Below, piece after piece: positions 1 through 11,075 of a stretch of 64,000 nucleotides of DNA. Both the position numbers and the translations under genes were made by a program. Each line of letters starts with the position of its first letter. The first letter of the stretch is position 1. Source of the stretch: Candidatus Skiveiella danica (GTDB lineage Bacteria > Pseudomonadota > Gammaproteobacteria > Burkholderiales > Burkholderiaceae_C); contig JADKHE010000001.1 of assembly GCA_016721925.1 (NCBI GenBank), positions 186,001 to 250,000 of the forward strand. Direction: 5' to 3'. The notes below the pieces were generated by a model, which was not told where the DNA came from, ran no database searches, and was given only the letters and a program-made list of their open reading frames with translations.

Positions 1-105
1 GCGCTATCGCAACGGGAGCATGAAGCAGAGCCGGTGTGCGCCGCCCGCGTCGCGGCCCGGGAACCCGCGCGGACTCTTTCTGATCCATGCTGCATACTCT
101 CATTT

Positions 106-130
106 CAACCGGCCGTGAGCTTGCCGGTTG
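106..130. terminator. Hairpin before the cyclase gene
   Basis: A perfect 8-bp stem (caaccggc / gccggttg) encloses a 9-base loop. No T run follows on either strand, so this is at best a weak or Rho-assisted terminator for a gene left of the window. Bases 1-163 otherwise show no convincing gene. Confidence 0.3.
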
Positions 131-163
131 TGGCAGAGGGCTTCGAGCCGGCAATACTTCTTC

Positions 164-1105
164 ATGGGCACCTTTCACACCGTCATCTTTGCGGATCTCA
201 CCGGCAGCACGGGCGTCTTCGAAGCCCTTGGCAACCAGAAGGCGACACTGGCGGTCACTCGACTCACCCAGTTGATGGCGCAGGCCTGTGAGTCCCACCA
301 CGGAGACGTGGTGAAGACGCTGGGAGACGGGGTGCTTGCGGTGTTCGAACAGGTGTCCGATGCGATCGCGGCGATGGTGGCTCTGCAGCGCGAGCATCGC
401 GAGCGGATTGCCCAGTGGCCCCCCAAGCTGGTGATGCAGATCAAGGTTGGCATGGCCAGCGGCAACATCGTACGGGTGGACGGCGATTGTTATGGCGAAG
501 CGGTCAACCTGGCCGCGCGCCTGTGCGACATGGCCGCGCCCAGCGAGATCTGGGCCACCACGCAGGTGACCGATGCAGCGTCCCTGGCCTCGGGCGTACG
601 GGTACGGGCACTGGGGCCTGTCGCCATCCGCGGCATGGCCGAGGCGCGCGAGGTGTGCCAGATCCACTGGGACGGGGCCGAAAACACCGATCTGCTGACC
701 TTGCCGGCGCCCTTGGGCGGACCCGAGGCGCCAGAAAAGGCTCTGAGCCGGATCAACCTCACCTGGCTGGATGTGAACGCGGCTTTTCCCGCATACCAGC
801 TGCCGATCCACCTCGGGCGCCTGTCGGATGCCGAGTTCGCCGTGAACGACCCGCGCGTCTCGCGCCGCCATGCGCGCATCGACTGGGTGGACAACAACTT
901 TGTGCTGACCGACCTGAGCAGCTATGGCACCTGGGTTCGGTTTGCAGGCGGCAGCGGCGACCTGACCTTGCGCCGCAGTGCCTGCGTGCTGCTGGAAAAG
1001 GGTGAAATCTCAATGGGCGCACCGTTCACCGACTTCACTGCGCCCACCGTAAGCTTTTCTCTGAGCAACGGTGCCGTGTCGCTCTTGTATCAGCGCAAGG
1101 CCTGA
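164..1105 (+). CDS. Class III adenylate/guanylate cyclase with C-terminal FHA domain
   Basis: The 313-residue protein joins a class III nucleotidyl cyclase catalytic domain (about residues 5-170) to a forkhead-associated domain (about 205-300). The metal-binding aspartates of the family appear as FADLTGS (D11) and LGDGV (D55), and the transition-state pair as VNLAARL (N115, R119). The FHA part has GR (218-219), SRRH (233-236) and SYGT (253-256), where the usual Asn before Gly is Tyr. The expected output is cAMP or cGMP; the FHA domain would dock a phosphothreonine partner. There is no signal peptide or membrane segment, so it should be cytosolic. ATG 164 was preferred over TTG 128 because the homologous domain starts at once after it. 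No kinase gene is adjacent to name the partner. Confidence 0.85.
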   Translation: MGTFHTVIFADLTGSTGVFEALGNQKATLAVTRLTQLMAQACESHHGDVVKTLGDGVLAVFEQVSDAIAAMVALQREHRERIAQWPPKLVMQIKVGMASGNIVRVDGDCYGEAVNLAARLCDMAAPSEIWATTQVTDAASLASGVRVRALGPVAIRGMAEAREVCQIHWDGAENTDLLTLPAPLGGPEAPEKALSRINLTWLDVNAAFPAYQLPIHLGRLSDAEFAVNDPRVSRRHARIDWVDNNFVLTDLSSYGTWVRFAGGSGDLTLRRSACVLLEKGEISMGAPFTDFTAPTVSFSLSNGAVSLLYQRKA

Positions 1106-1163
1106 TCGCCATCCGGGGGAGCCTTTCGCCCTGATTCCTGCTCGCTGCTGCGCGTGGCCTGGT

Positions 1164-1751
1164 TCAATGGCCGGACTGGTCGGGGTTCTTGCCCTTGAAC
1201 GGCGCGTAGAAGGCCTTGATGGTCTCCATGTCACGGTCGATGTCGCCGGTCGGATGGAACACCGGGCCCAGGCCCGAGATCTTGCGGGCGTAGTCCATGT
1301 AGGACAGCACGATCGGCACGCCGGCGCCGTGGGCGATGTGATAGAAGCCCGTCTTCCAGTAGCGCACCTTGCTGCGCGTGCCCTCGGGCGGCACCACCAG
1401 CTGCAGCGGGCCATCGGCGGCCCGGATGGCATCGACCGACGCAGCCACCAGGTTGGTGGACTTTTCGCGATTGACCGCGATGCCGCCGAGCCAATGCATG
1501 AGCGCACCGAACGGCGGCGCGAAGATGCTGCGCTTGCCCATCCAGTACAGGTTCATCCGAAGCGCAAAGCCGGCGATGAGGGTGTTGGGCAGATCCCAGT
1601 TGCTGGTGTGCGGCGCGGCGATCACCACGCACTTGGGGCAGTCGGGCGGCAGGCTGCCTTCCACGCGCCATCCGGTCAGCTTGAGAATCGTGAGGGACAG
1701 GCCCCGCAGCAGGGTGTTGACCACCGGGGTCGTGAAGATGGTGCGATGCAT
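1164..1751 (-). CDS. PlsC-like 1-acyl-glycerol-3-phosphate acyltransferase
   Basis: This 195-residue member of the lysophospholipid acyltransferase family has the catalytic HxxxxD motif as HTSNWD (H48, D53) and the acceptor-binding block PPEGTRS. The family transfers acyl chains from acyl-ACP or acyl-CoA to lysophosphatidate or related lipids at the inner membrane. It is shorter than E. coli PlsC (about 245 residues) and lacks a clear N-terminal membrane helix. That suits the small acyltransferases of unknown lipid acceptor common in Proteobacteria. It is transcribed divergently from the LuxR gene with only 32 bp between the start codons. Confidence 0.82.
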   Translation of the reverse strand: MHRTIFTTPVVNTLLRGLSLTILKLTGWRVEGSLPPDCPKCVVIAAPHTSNWDLPNTLIAGFALRMNLYWMGKRSIFAPPFGALMHWLGGIAVNREKSTNLVAASVDAIRAADGPLQLVVPPEGTRSKVRYWKTGFYHIAHGAGVPIVLSYMDYARKISGLGPVFHPTGDIDRDMETIKAFYAPFKGKNPDQSGH

Positions 1752-1783
1752 GGGCAGCGACTGTACGTTACATTCGGGCCGAC

Positions 1784-2623
1784 ATGGGCAGCTACTGGGC
1801 GCTGGCGCCTCATATGGGTGCGGAGATCGATCTTCCGTTGACGCAGGTCACAGGCCTTTTGCGCAAGCTCGGCCTGTCCGGCCGCCACGCCGTGGCCGAG
1901 CAGCTGTTGCGCCTGGTTGGCAGCCGGGTTCCGCTGGCCCAGTGTGCGATCTTTTCTTACGAAGGCGGCGGTCGCCCGCGCATCGTGGCGATCGGTGACC
2001 GCGCAAGGACGGCCGCACTCCCCGCCATTTCACAGGACTACGTGACCCGCTTCTATCCGATGGACGGCAGCGTGCAGGTGATGGCGGCCGAGTCCCTGGC
2101 AGCCCGGCGCGCTGGCGCGGCCAACCCGCATATCCTGCTGCACCGGCAGACGGCGAACGACATCGCGCACCCGCAGTACCGCGCCATCTGCTACGAGCTA
2201 CCTCAGGTGGCCGAGCGGCTGGCGATCCTGGCGCTGTACCAGGGCGAGCGTTGGATGTCCGTGAATTTCTACCGGGGCGTCGAGCACGGCCCTTTCGACG
2301 ACGCGGCCATTGCGGTGATCGAAGCCTTTGCGCCGTTGCTGGTTCAGGCCGTGCGCCTGCACCACGCCGGGCAGACCTTGAACGATGACCTCGCCGAACT
2401 GATGCTGGCGCGGTTGCGCGCGCGCTGTCCAGCGTTGACCAAGCGTGACCTTGACGTGGTCCGCGGCCTGCTGGCGGGTCTGGCCACGGAAGGCATTGCC
2501 GAGCGCATGGGCATCGAAGTGTCCAGCGCGCAGACCTACCTCAAGCGCGTCTATCGCAAACTGGGCATCTCCGGCCAGCGTGAGCTGTTTGGCGTGCTGC
2601 TCGCGCCGGACGCATCGACCTGA
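1784..2623 (+). CDS. LuxR-family transcriptional regulator
   Basis: The last ~60 residues of this 279-residue protein form a LuxR/GerE helix-turn-helix, running from CPALTKRDLDVV through VSSAQTYLKRVYRKLGI. The N-terminal ~200 residues resemble no sensor domain I can name. There is no receiver aspartate and no clear acyl-homoserine-lactone pocket signature. The gene lies 131 bp upstream of the flavin monooxygenase in the same direction, so it plausibly controls that gene. ATG 1784 gives a very short divergent promoter; ATG 1814 (MGAEIDLP) is an alternative start. Confidence 0.82.
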   Translation: MGSYWALAPHMGAEIDLPLTQVTGLLRKLGLSGRHAVAEQLLRLVGSRVPLAQCAIFSYEGGGRPRIVAIGDRARTAALPAISQDYVTRFYPMDGSVQVMAAESLAARRAGAANPHILLHRQTANDIAHPQYRAICYELPQVAERLAILALYQGERWMSVNFYRGVEHGPFDDAAIAVIEAFAPLLVQAVRLHHAGQTLNDDLAELMLARLRARCPALTKRDLDVVRGLLAGLATEGIAERMGIEVSSAQTYLKRVYRKLGISGQRELFGVLLAPDAST

Positions 2624-2754
2624 CGGCAACGGGGCCGCCGTCCACTGCCGATGTTCCTGTTTGGGGACAGGCGTGCCGCAGGGCGCTCCTACACTGGGCA
2701 TCCCTGACAGCGGGTCCCGGAAGCGCCCGTCCCACCCTTCGGAGACACAGAAAC

Positions 2755-4482
2755 ATGCACGAACCCCATGCCGAGCCCCGGCGCTCGATCTACTACCGCT
2801 ACCAGGTCCACGCGCCGTGGCTGGCCTCAAAGCACCCGCCGCAGGATCGCAAGAAAGTCGTCATCGTCGGCGCCGGCCCGATCGGCCTGTTTGCCGCGCT
2901 GGAGCTGGCGCGCCTGGGCGTGCCCTGCGTGCTGCTCGAATCCGAGCTGCAGGTCTCCGAGGGCAGCCGCGCCATCGTCTTCACGCGCCGCTCCATGGAA
3001 ATCCTGCAGCAGGTCGGCGTGGACGCGCCCATCACGGCCAACGGCCTGCCCTGGCGCTTTGGCAATTCGTTCTACCGCGGCCAGCGCGTGTACCGCATGG
3101 AGGCACCGCACGATCCGGACGACCGCTTCTTCCCGATGATCAACCTGCAGCAGCAGTACCTGGAGCAGTACCTGACCGAGGCCGTGCTGGCGCACCCGCT
3201 GATCGAGATGCGCTGGGGCAACCGCGTGACCCGCGTGGACCCCAAAGACAGCTTCGTCCGGGTCGAGGTGGATACGCCCGAAGGCTCCTACTTGCTGGAA
3301 TCCGACTGGCTGGTGGCCTCCGATGGCGCGCGCTCCGGCATTCGCGCGATGATGGACCTGAAGCTCGAAGGCGCCTCGTACGAGGGCCGCTTCGTGATCG
3401 CCGACATCCGCATCGACCTGCCGCTGCCCACCGAGCGCCTGGCCTTTTTCGACCCCGACTGGAACCCCGGCAACACCATCCTGATGCACCGTGAACCCCA
3501 CGGCATCTGGCGCGTGGACTACCAGCTGCCGCCCGACGAGACGCCCGAGCAGGCGCTCGCCCCCGGTTCACTCAAGGCGCGCATCGACGCCCAGCTGGCC
3601 ATGATCGGCCACGCCGGCACGCCCTGGGAGATGGACTGGTGCTCGGTCTATTCGGCGCGCGCCCTGACGCTGCCCGACTACGTGCACGGCCGCGTGCTGT
3701 TCACCGGCGACGCGGCGCACATGCTGCCGATCTTCGGCGTGCGCGGCGCCAACACCGGCTGGCAGGACGCCCAGGGCCTGGCCTGGCGCCTGGCCTTTGT
3801 CGCCCGGGGCGTGGCGCCCGAGTCGCTGCTGCAGAGCTACAGCAGCGAGCGCGTGGCCGCGGCCTGGGAAATCATCGACGAAGCGGGCAAGAGCACCCGC
3901 TTCATGACGCCGCCGACGCGGGGTTTTCGCCTGCTGCGCGACGCGGTGCTGTCGCTCTCCCTGAGCCAGCCGTTTGTCGGCCCGCTCTACCACTGGCGCA
4001 CCTCGCGGCCGCACGAGTACACCCATTCCCCGCTGAACAGCGCGGGTGACGACAACGGCCTGTTCAAGGCCGGCCCCGGCCACGGCGCACCGCCGCAGAA
4101 CATCCGCCTGGGGGCTGACGACTACCTGCTGGATCACCTGGGCGGCGGCTTTGACCTGTTGTATTTCACGGAAGGCCCGGCCATTCCCGATGCGCTGCAG
4201 AAGGTGGTCGCCGAAATCCGGTTGAAGGGCGTGCCGCTGCGCGTGGTCGCCGTGGGCGCTGCCGAGCCGGTGGCCGGTGCCGACCTGATACTGGCCGATG
4301 CCGACGGCCACTTTCGCGCCCGCTACGGCGTGCGGGCCAGCGGCGCGGCCTACCTGCTGCGCCCGGACCAGCACATCTGTGCCCGCTGGATGAGCCTGGA
4401 CGCTGGCCGTTTGCAATCCGCGCTTACAACCGCGCTGGGCGGCACTGCTTCAACAACCGTTTCAGTCCAGAAAGGCGTCTGA
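2755..4482 (+). CDS. FAD-dependent aromatic monooxygenase (MhpA/PheA type)
   Basis: This is a 575-residue group A flavoprotein hydroxylase. It has the N-terminal dinucleotide fold VIVGAGPIGLFAALEL, the DG motif (ASDGARSGIR) and the second FAD motif (LFTGDAAHMLPIFG), followed by a C-terminal thioredoxin-like extension from about residue 420. Such enzymes hydroxylate a phenolic ring using NAD(P)H and oxygen. The closest class is 3-(3-hydroxyphenyl)propionate or phenol hydroxylase, but no ring-cleavage genes lie beside it, so the substrate is unknown. It is followed 2 bp later by a DUF2783 gene and preceded by a LuxR regulator. Confidence 0.85.
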   Translation: MHEPHAEPRRSIYYRYQVHAPWLASKHPPQDRKKVVIVGAGPIGLFAALELARLGVPCVLLESELQVSEGSRAIVFTRRSMEILQQVGVDAPITANGLPWRFGNSFYRGQRVYRMEAPHDPDDRFFPMINLQQQYLEQYLTEAVLAHPLIEMRWGNRVTRVDPKDSFVRVEVDTPEGSYLLESDWLVASDGARSGIRAMMDLKLEGASYEGRFVIADIRIDLPLPTERLAFFDPDWNPGNTILMHREPHGIWRVDYQLPPDETPEQALAPGSLKARIDAQLAMIGHAGTPWEMDWCSVYSARALTLPDYVHGRVLFTGDAAHMLPIFGVRGANTGWQDAQGLAWRLAFVARGVAPESLLQSYSSERVAAAWEIIDEAGKSTRFMTPPTRGFRLLRDAVLSLSLSQPFVGPLYHWRTSRPHEYTHSPLNSAGDDNGLFKAGPGHGAPPQNIRLGADDYLLDHLGGGFDLLYFTEGPAIPDALQKVVAEIRLKGVPLRVVAVGAAEPVAGADLILADADGHFRARYGVRASGAAYLLRPDQHICARWMSLDAGRLQSALTTALGGTASTTVSVQKGV

Positions 4483-4484
4483 CC

Positions 4485-4676
4485 ATGTCCACTTCCGCTA
4501 GCCTTTCCGTGCCGGACCTGGAGCAGGTCTATGACGCCCTGGCCACGGCCATCGACACCGCGGGCCCCGGGAAATCCGAGCTCTTCCTGGTCAAGCTGGC
4601 GCTGCTGAACGCCAATGCGCTGGGCGATGCCGCTGCGTTCGAGGCCCAGGTCGCCGCCGCGCTCAAAGACCTTTGA
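4485..4676 (+). CDS. DUF2783 small protein
   Basis: This 63-residue acidic, mostly helical protein starts 2 bp after the monooxygenase stop codon, so the two genes are surely co-transcribed. The sequence (VPDLEQVYDALATAI near the N-terminus, then a second helix with LALLNANALGD) fits the DUF2783 family, which recurs beside flavin monooxygenases. Its role is not known; it may be an accessory or stabilising subunit. Confidence 0.8.
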   Translation: MSTSASLSVPDLEQVYDALATAIDTAGPGKSELFLVKLALLNANALGDAAAFEAQVAAALKDL

Positions 4677-4755
4677 GGGCTCGCGGCAGGGCTGAAAACG
4701 TAAAATCGCGGGCTATTCCCCTCCGGATACCGCGTTTTCAGCGCATCCTTACCGC

Positions 4756-7131
<2,376 letters not shown>

Positions 7132-7137
7132 AGGCGT

Positions 7138-7212
7138 TTATTTCAGGTTTGGGGGCTTTTTTGGCCACTTTCCAGCGTCGGAAGGTCATTGTAAGCTATT
7201 GAAAGGATAGCG
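7138..7212 (-). repeat. Dispersed ~65-bp repeat, copy 4, after ygiQ
   Basis: Read on the minus strand it gives tttcaatagc, acaatgacc, gacgctggaaagtggccaa, then a tail ending cctgaaat. It is the closest match to copy 1 and lies in the opposite orientation directly behind the same gene. Confidence 0.8.
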
Positions 7213-7283
7213 TTTGAGCCTCTGTAGCCCTCGCGTCCTGGGGCCGGTCCGGTGCTGGCGGCGCGATCCGCCCCGCGGACCCA

Positions 7284-7703
7284 TCAGAACGAGCCCAGAC
7301 TCCCGAGGATGGCTCCGAGCTGAACGGTGTTGATCAAAATCGCCGACTTGTGAATCCTGCGGAATTCCGGGATGGCGATGGCGTCCTGCCCCTGGATCTG
7401 GATCCCCAGCCGGTCCATCCGGGGAATCAGTCGGGCGCGAAGAACCAGGGTCAGCGTGGCGATCGCCGCGGCACCGACGGCAAAACCGGTTCGCGACGCC
7501 AGGGCATAGCTCGCCGCGGTACCCACTGCGGCGACAAAGGCCATCCGGAAATAGGTGATGTAGAACGAGCGGATGAAACGGGAGTCCACCGGGTTGTCGT
7601 GCTTCAGTATCAGCAAGGGGACCGACCCCAACAAGAAGTAGGCCGTGATCGCCAGCAAGGCAACGGTGAAGAACAAGGCAAACTGGTTCGGTTGAAGCAT
7701 CAT
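7284..7703 (-). CDS. Small integral membrane protein of unknown function
   Basis: I do not recognise this 139-residue protein. It has about four hydrophobic helices (residues ~8-30, ~50-70, ~73-88 and a C-terminal one). A conserved-looking FRRIHKSAILINTVQLGAI segment near the end recalls small DUF1772/DUF4149-like inner-membrane proteins. It stands alone between ygiQ and the DUF2059 gene. The start ATG at 7703 is immediately followed by a second ATG. Confidence 0.6.
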   Translation of the reverse strand: MMLQPNQFALFFTVALLAITAYFLLGSVPLLILKHDNPVDSRFIRSFYITYFRMAFVAAVGTAASYALASRTGFAVGAAAIATLTLVLRARLIPRMDRLGIQIQGQDAIAIPEFRRIHKSAILINTVQLGAILGSLGSF

Positions 7704-7910
7704 GGCTCAGCGCAATGTGTACAGAAAATCTTCCACGATGACTGGCTAGCGGAAGGACTGACAAAAACCGGAGCACCAGAGGCGCCTGCCGGTTCGCCAT
7801 CTTACGTCGCTCGCCAGCAATATCAAGCCTCTGCCAGAGGGGTCACATCCTGCTCAATGGATGAGTCCGACAACCCGGTGGGCGTCGTTGGCAGGCTCCA
7901 TCCACCCAAA

Positions 7911-7944
7911 AGAAAAAAGGGCATGCCGCTGTGCAGCATGCCCT
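7911..7944 (-). terminator. Rho-independent terminator of the DUF2059 gene
   Basis: A perfect 9-bp stem (agggcatgc at 7918-7926, gcatgccct at 7936-7944) is followed on the minus strand by a T-rich run (the A run at 7911-7918 on the plus strand). It sits 46 bp behind the DUF2059 stop codon. Confidence 0.85.
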
Positions 7945-7989
7945 CCTGATCGTTGGGCCCGTGGACAAACCTGCCGGGCAACTGGCGAT

Positions 7990-8619
7990 TTACTTCGTCG
8001 CCGGCGGTTTGCTGCCCTTGAACGGGCCGGCCGGGTTGACCGCGCTGCCCGCGGCCGGTGCGCCCGAGCTCGCGCCCGCACCGGCGCCTTCCTGGATGCC
8101 CAGGCGTTTGGCGATGGACTGCTCCAGCGCCTTGATCTTCGGCTCGATCTGGGCGCGGGAGTCCGCGATGAGCTTTTCCATGAGCGGTTTCTGCATGTCG
8201 GGGCCCAGTTGCTGGAACTTGAGCCAGGCCGGGTTTTCCATGACCGAAATCACCTGGCGCAGTTCGTCCTCGGTGAACTTCTCTTCGAGCACGGCGCCGA
8301 CCGTGGTGGGCGCGAGTTTCGCCGCGCGGTCGCGCACGATGGGAACGGCCTCATCGACGTATTTCTTCACATCGGCCTGGATTTCCTTGCCGACGGCCTC
8401 CTGGCGATCGGGGGGCACGCGTGCCTGCAGGATCTGCCCCGCACGCTCCAGCAGAGCCGCGGCCGGCTGCTCAGCCAGGTTGCGCGCCAGGCCCTCGATG
8501 CCGGGCATCTGCAGCTTGACGATGCGCGCCGCGAGTTCTTTCTTGGCGGGGGTGGATTGGGCCTGCACGCCAAAGGCGGCGGAAAGCAGGGCGACGAGAA
8601 GGAGGGTTTTGATACGCAT
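7990..8619 (-). CDS. DUF2059 periplasmic protein
   Basis: The 209-residue product begins with a signal peptide (MRIKTLLLVALLSAAFGVQAQ, cleaved after about residue 21). The DUF2059 segment follows, recognisable by FTEDELRQVISVMENPAWLKF. The tail is rich in Gly, Ala and Pro. DUF2059 proteins are exported and of unknown function. ATG 8619 was chosen because the signal peptide starts there; a longer reading frame to 8679 overlaps the neighbouring gene. It lies directly behind the CoA-transferase-family gene and ends at a strong terminator. Confidence 0.8.
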   Translation of the reverse strand: MRIKTLLLVALLSAAFGVQAQSTPAKKELAARIVKLQMPGIEGLARNLAEQPAAALLERAGQILQARVPPDRQEAVGKEIQADVKKYVDEAVPIVRDRAAKLAPTTVGAVLEEKFTEDELRQVISVMENPAWLKFQQLGPDMQKPLMEKLIADSRAQIEPKIKALEQSIAKRLGIQEGAGAGASSGAPAAGSAVNPAGPFKGSKPPATK

Positions 8620-8675
8620 GGCGCATTTTAGGTGATGCGACCGCGTCGGCTGGCCGTGCGACAAAGGCCCTCCGG

Positions 8676-9614
8676 TCATCCACCCATCGTGTGCAGCGGG
8701 ATGTCCTTCTCCACGCCGAGCCTGTCAAGCTGCTTGCAGGTCTGCGTGAGCAGGAATGCGGCTATCGCGGCATGCGTGGCGGGGGCAAACAGGGTCATCA
8801 GGCTGGCCATGGGCACGCCGGCCGCGGCGCACAGCGCGGCCGCGAAGTGGGGCTCGAGAGCGGCCACGGCGACGCGGCCGTCCTTGCAGGGATAGACCTT
8901 GTACCCTGCATGCGCGCCGCCGACGGCGCCGCCCGGCAGGGTCAGGCCCCAGTGCCGCGGCAGGGCCAGCCAGGCGGCGGCTTCCGACAGGGCGACCTCC
9001 TGGAAGCTGCCCTTGCCGGTCTTGCCCAGCCGCTGGGCCAGCACCGCCTTGAGCACCGCCTCGCTGGCCATCAGCGCGCCGCCCATGTCGGCAAACAGGG
9101 TGGCGGGCAGGTCCAGCCCGGTCACCAGGCCGTTGTCGGCGAGGTAGGTGAGGTCATGGCCGGGTTCTTCGGCGCGGGCACCGGGCGCGCCTACGATGGC
9201 GACGTGGCTCAGCGCCGGGTGGCGTTTGTGCAGTGTCTTCCAGCCCAGGCCGAGCTTCTCAAGCGCGGAGGGGCGAAAGGACGACAGCAGCACGTCGGTG
9301 CGCTCCAGCGCCTTGTGCAGCGCGGCCTGGCCCTTGTCGGTCTTCAGGTCAACGCTGATGACCTTGATGCCGGCGTGCAGCGTGGTGTAGGCGCCCTTGT
9401 TGTATTGGCCCATGGGGTCGCCGGAGGTGCCGGCCGGCATGCCTCTGGGCGCGGGCGGCTCGGCCTTGGTGCAGGTGGCACCCATGGCGCGCAGGCGCAT
9501 CAGCGCGCCCGGGCCGGGCAGGTTCAGTGCCAGGCTGAGCACCCGCACGCCGCGCAGGGGCTTGAGGGGGGTCGCAGCAGCGGGGCTTGGGGGTACGGTC
9601 GAAGCGGTGGCCAT
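8676..9614 (-). CDS. CaiB/BaiF family protein, alpha-methylacyl-CoA racemase type
   Basis: This 312-residue family III CoA-transferase/racemase looks more like AMACR than a formyl-CoA-type transferase. It keeps the catalytic pair of that branch: GHD (H153, D154) in PGHDLTYLADNG and D176 in LFADMGGALMA, followed by RLGKTGKGSFQEV. AMACRs interconvert (R)- and (S)-2-methylacyl-CoA. It is shorter than usual (about 360-400 residues) because the C-terminal domain is trimmed. It shares strand with pobA, 146 bp downstream of it with a dispersed repeat in between, so co-regulation is uncertain. Confidence 0.8.
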   Translation of the reverse strand: MATASTVPPSPAAATPLKPLRGVRVLSLALNLPGPGALMRLRAMGATCTKAEPPAPRGMPAGTSGDPMGQYNKGAYTTLHAGIKVISVDLKTDKGQAALHKALERTDVLLSSFRPSALEKLGLGWKTLHKRHPALSHVAIVGAPGARAEEPGHDLTYLADNGLVTGLDLPATLFADMGGALMASEAVLKAVLAQRLGKTGKGSFQEVALSEAAAWLALPRHWGLTLPGGAVGGAHAGYKVYPCKDGRVAVAALEPHFAAALCAAAGVPMASLMTLFAPATHAAIAAFLLTQTCKQLDRLGVEKDIPLHTMGG

Positions 9615-9630
9615 GAGTCTCTCGTTACTA

Positions 9631-9690
9631 TGAAATAAATAGCTGAAACAGACCAGCGGACGCTGGGAACTGTTGAATTTACCTCAAAGA
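9631..9690 (+). repeat. Dispersed ~65-bp repeat, copy 2
   Basis: It contains aaatagctgaaacagacc, then gacgctgggaac, gaatttacc and tcaaaga. It lies between the end of pobA and the start of the CoA-transferase-family gene. Confidence 0.7.
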
Positions 9691-9760
9691 ACAGGCGCAA
9701 GGCCAGCGCCAGGGCGACAGCATGGCCTCATTGCGGGCGTGGCAGCACTGGGCGCGTCGA

Positions 9761-10933
9761 TCAGAACGGCAGGCCGACGTAGTTCTCCGCCAGCGAGCCC
9801 TGGGCCCTCTCGGAGGAGAACAGGTAGGCCAGCTCGGTGTCCTGCAGTTTGTGGTCGTAAGCGATGTTGTCCGGGAAGGTATGCAGCATCGTGGTCATCC
9901 ACCAAGAGAAACGCTGCGCCTTCCAGACGCGGGCCAGGGCCTTGGCAGAGTAGTTCTCCAGGCCGGTGTCGTCACCGTTCTGGTAGTGCGCCAGCATGGC
10001 GTGGTACAGGTAATAGATGTCGGAAGCGGCGCTGTTAAGCCCGCGCGCGCCGGTGGGCGGCACGATGTGGGCGGCGTCGCCCGCCAGGAACAGGTTGCCG
10101 TAGCGCATCGGCTCGGCGACGAAGGAGCGCAGCGGGGCAATCGACTTCTCGATCGAGGGCCCGGTGATCAGGCGCGCGGCCACGTCCGCGGGCAGGCGGC
10201 GCTTGAGTTCGGCCCAGAAGGCCTCGTCGGACCAGTCCTCAACCGTTTCGCTCAGGGGCACCTGGATGTAGTAGCGGCTCAGCACCTGCGAGCGCAGCGA
10301 GCACAGCGCAAAGCCGCGCTCGTGCCGGGCGTAGATCAGCTCGGGCGACACCGGCTTGGTGCGCGAGAGCACGCCCAGCCAGCCGAAGGGGTACACCTTC
10401 TCGTACTCCTTGAGCACGTCACGCGGGATCGATTTGCGGCTCACGCCGTGGAAGCCGTCGGCACCAATGACGTAGTCGCAGTCTATGCGCACGATCTCGT
10501 CGCCCATGCGGTAGGTGACATAGGGGGTGGCACTCTTCAGGTCGTGTGGCTGAACGTCTTCCGCGTTGTGAATGACCACGCCGTTCATCTTGTCGCGGGC
10601 TTCGTACAGGTCGCGCGTCAGTTCGGTCTGGCCGTAGACCACCACCGAGCTGCCTCCGCTGTATTTGTGCAGGTCCACGCGGCGCATCGCGCCGTTGTCG
10701 GCGATGAAAAAGCCTTCATGGATCTCGCCCTCACGGTCCATGCGCTCGCCGCACTGGGCCTCGCGCATCAGTTCGGCGAAACCATGCTCCAGCACGCCGG
10801 CGCGGATGCGCGAGAGCACGTATTCGCGGCTCTGGCGTTCCAGCACGATGGTGTCGATGCCCTTGAGATGCAAGAGTTGCGAGAGCATGAGGCCGGATGG
10901 GCCGCCGCCGATGATGGCTACCTGGGTGCGCAT
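9761..10933 (-). CDS. pobA: 4-Hydroxybenzoate 3-monooxygenase
   Basis: This 390-residue flavoprotein matches p-hydroxybenzoate hydroxylase over its whole length. It has IIGGGPSGLMLSQLL at the N-terminus, RIRAGVLE, DGFHGVSR and LAGDAAHIVPPTGARGLNSA. It converts 4-hydroxybenzoate to protocatechuate with NADPH and oxygen in the cytosol, feeding the beta-ketoadipate or protocatechuate meta-cleavage routes, which are not in this window. The gene is divergent from an IclR-family regulator across 142 bp that hold a paired operator. Confidence 0.96.
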   Translation of the reverse strand: MRTQVAIIGGGPSGLMLSQLLHLKGIDTIVLERQSREYVLSRIRAGVLEHGFAELMREAQCGERMDREGEIHEGFFIADNGAMRRVDLHKYSGGSSVVVYGQTELTRDLYEARDKMNGVVIHNAEDVQPHDLKSATPYVTYRMGDEIVRIDCDYVIGADGFHGVSRKSIPRDVLKEYEKVYPFGWLGVLSRTKPVSPELIYARHERGFALCSLRSQVLSRYYIQVPLSETVEDWSDEAFWAELKRRLPADVAARLITGPSIEKSIAPLRSFVAEPMRYGNLFLAGDAAHIVPPTGARGLNSAASDIYYLYHAMLAHYQNGDDTGLENYSAKALARVWKAQRFSWWMTTMLHTFPDNIAYDHKLQDTELAYLFSSERAQGSLAENYVGLPF

Positions 10934-11017
10934 GGGGAGTCTCCTGTGGGTGTTGAAAGGGATGGGCCCAACTGTACGGACGCCGTCACCCCAGCGCCAC
11001 CCGCCCGTGTGGTGTTT

Positions 11018-11052
11018 GTGCGATCATCGTGCGCAGTGCGCGATCACCGCGC
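11018..11052. promoter_or_regulatory. Paired IclR-type operator between pobA and its regulator
   Basis: Two 15-bp units, gtgcgatcatcgtgc (11018-11032) and gcgcgatcaccgcgc (11038-11052), start exactly 20 bp apart, placing them on the same face of the helix. Each resembles the GTTCGATAATCGCAC-like palindrome I recall for PobR/PcaU-type IclR regulators. The second unit ends 23 bp before the regulator ATG, so the regulator could repress itself while activating pobA. This is inferred from sequence pattern. Confidence 0.6.
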
Positions 11053-11075
11053 AAGACTTGATGTGGAGCAATGCC

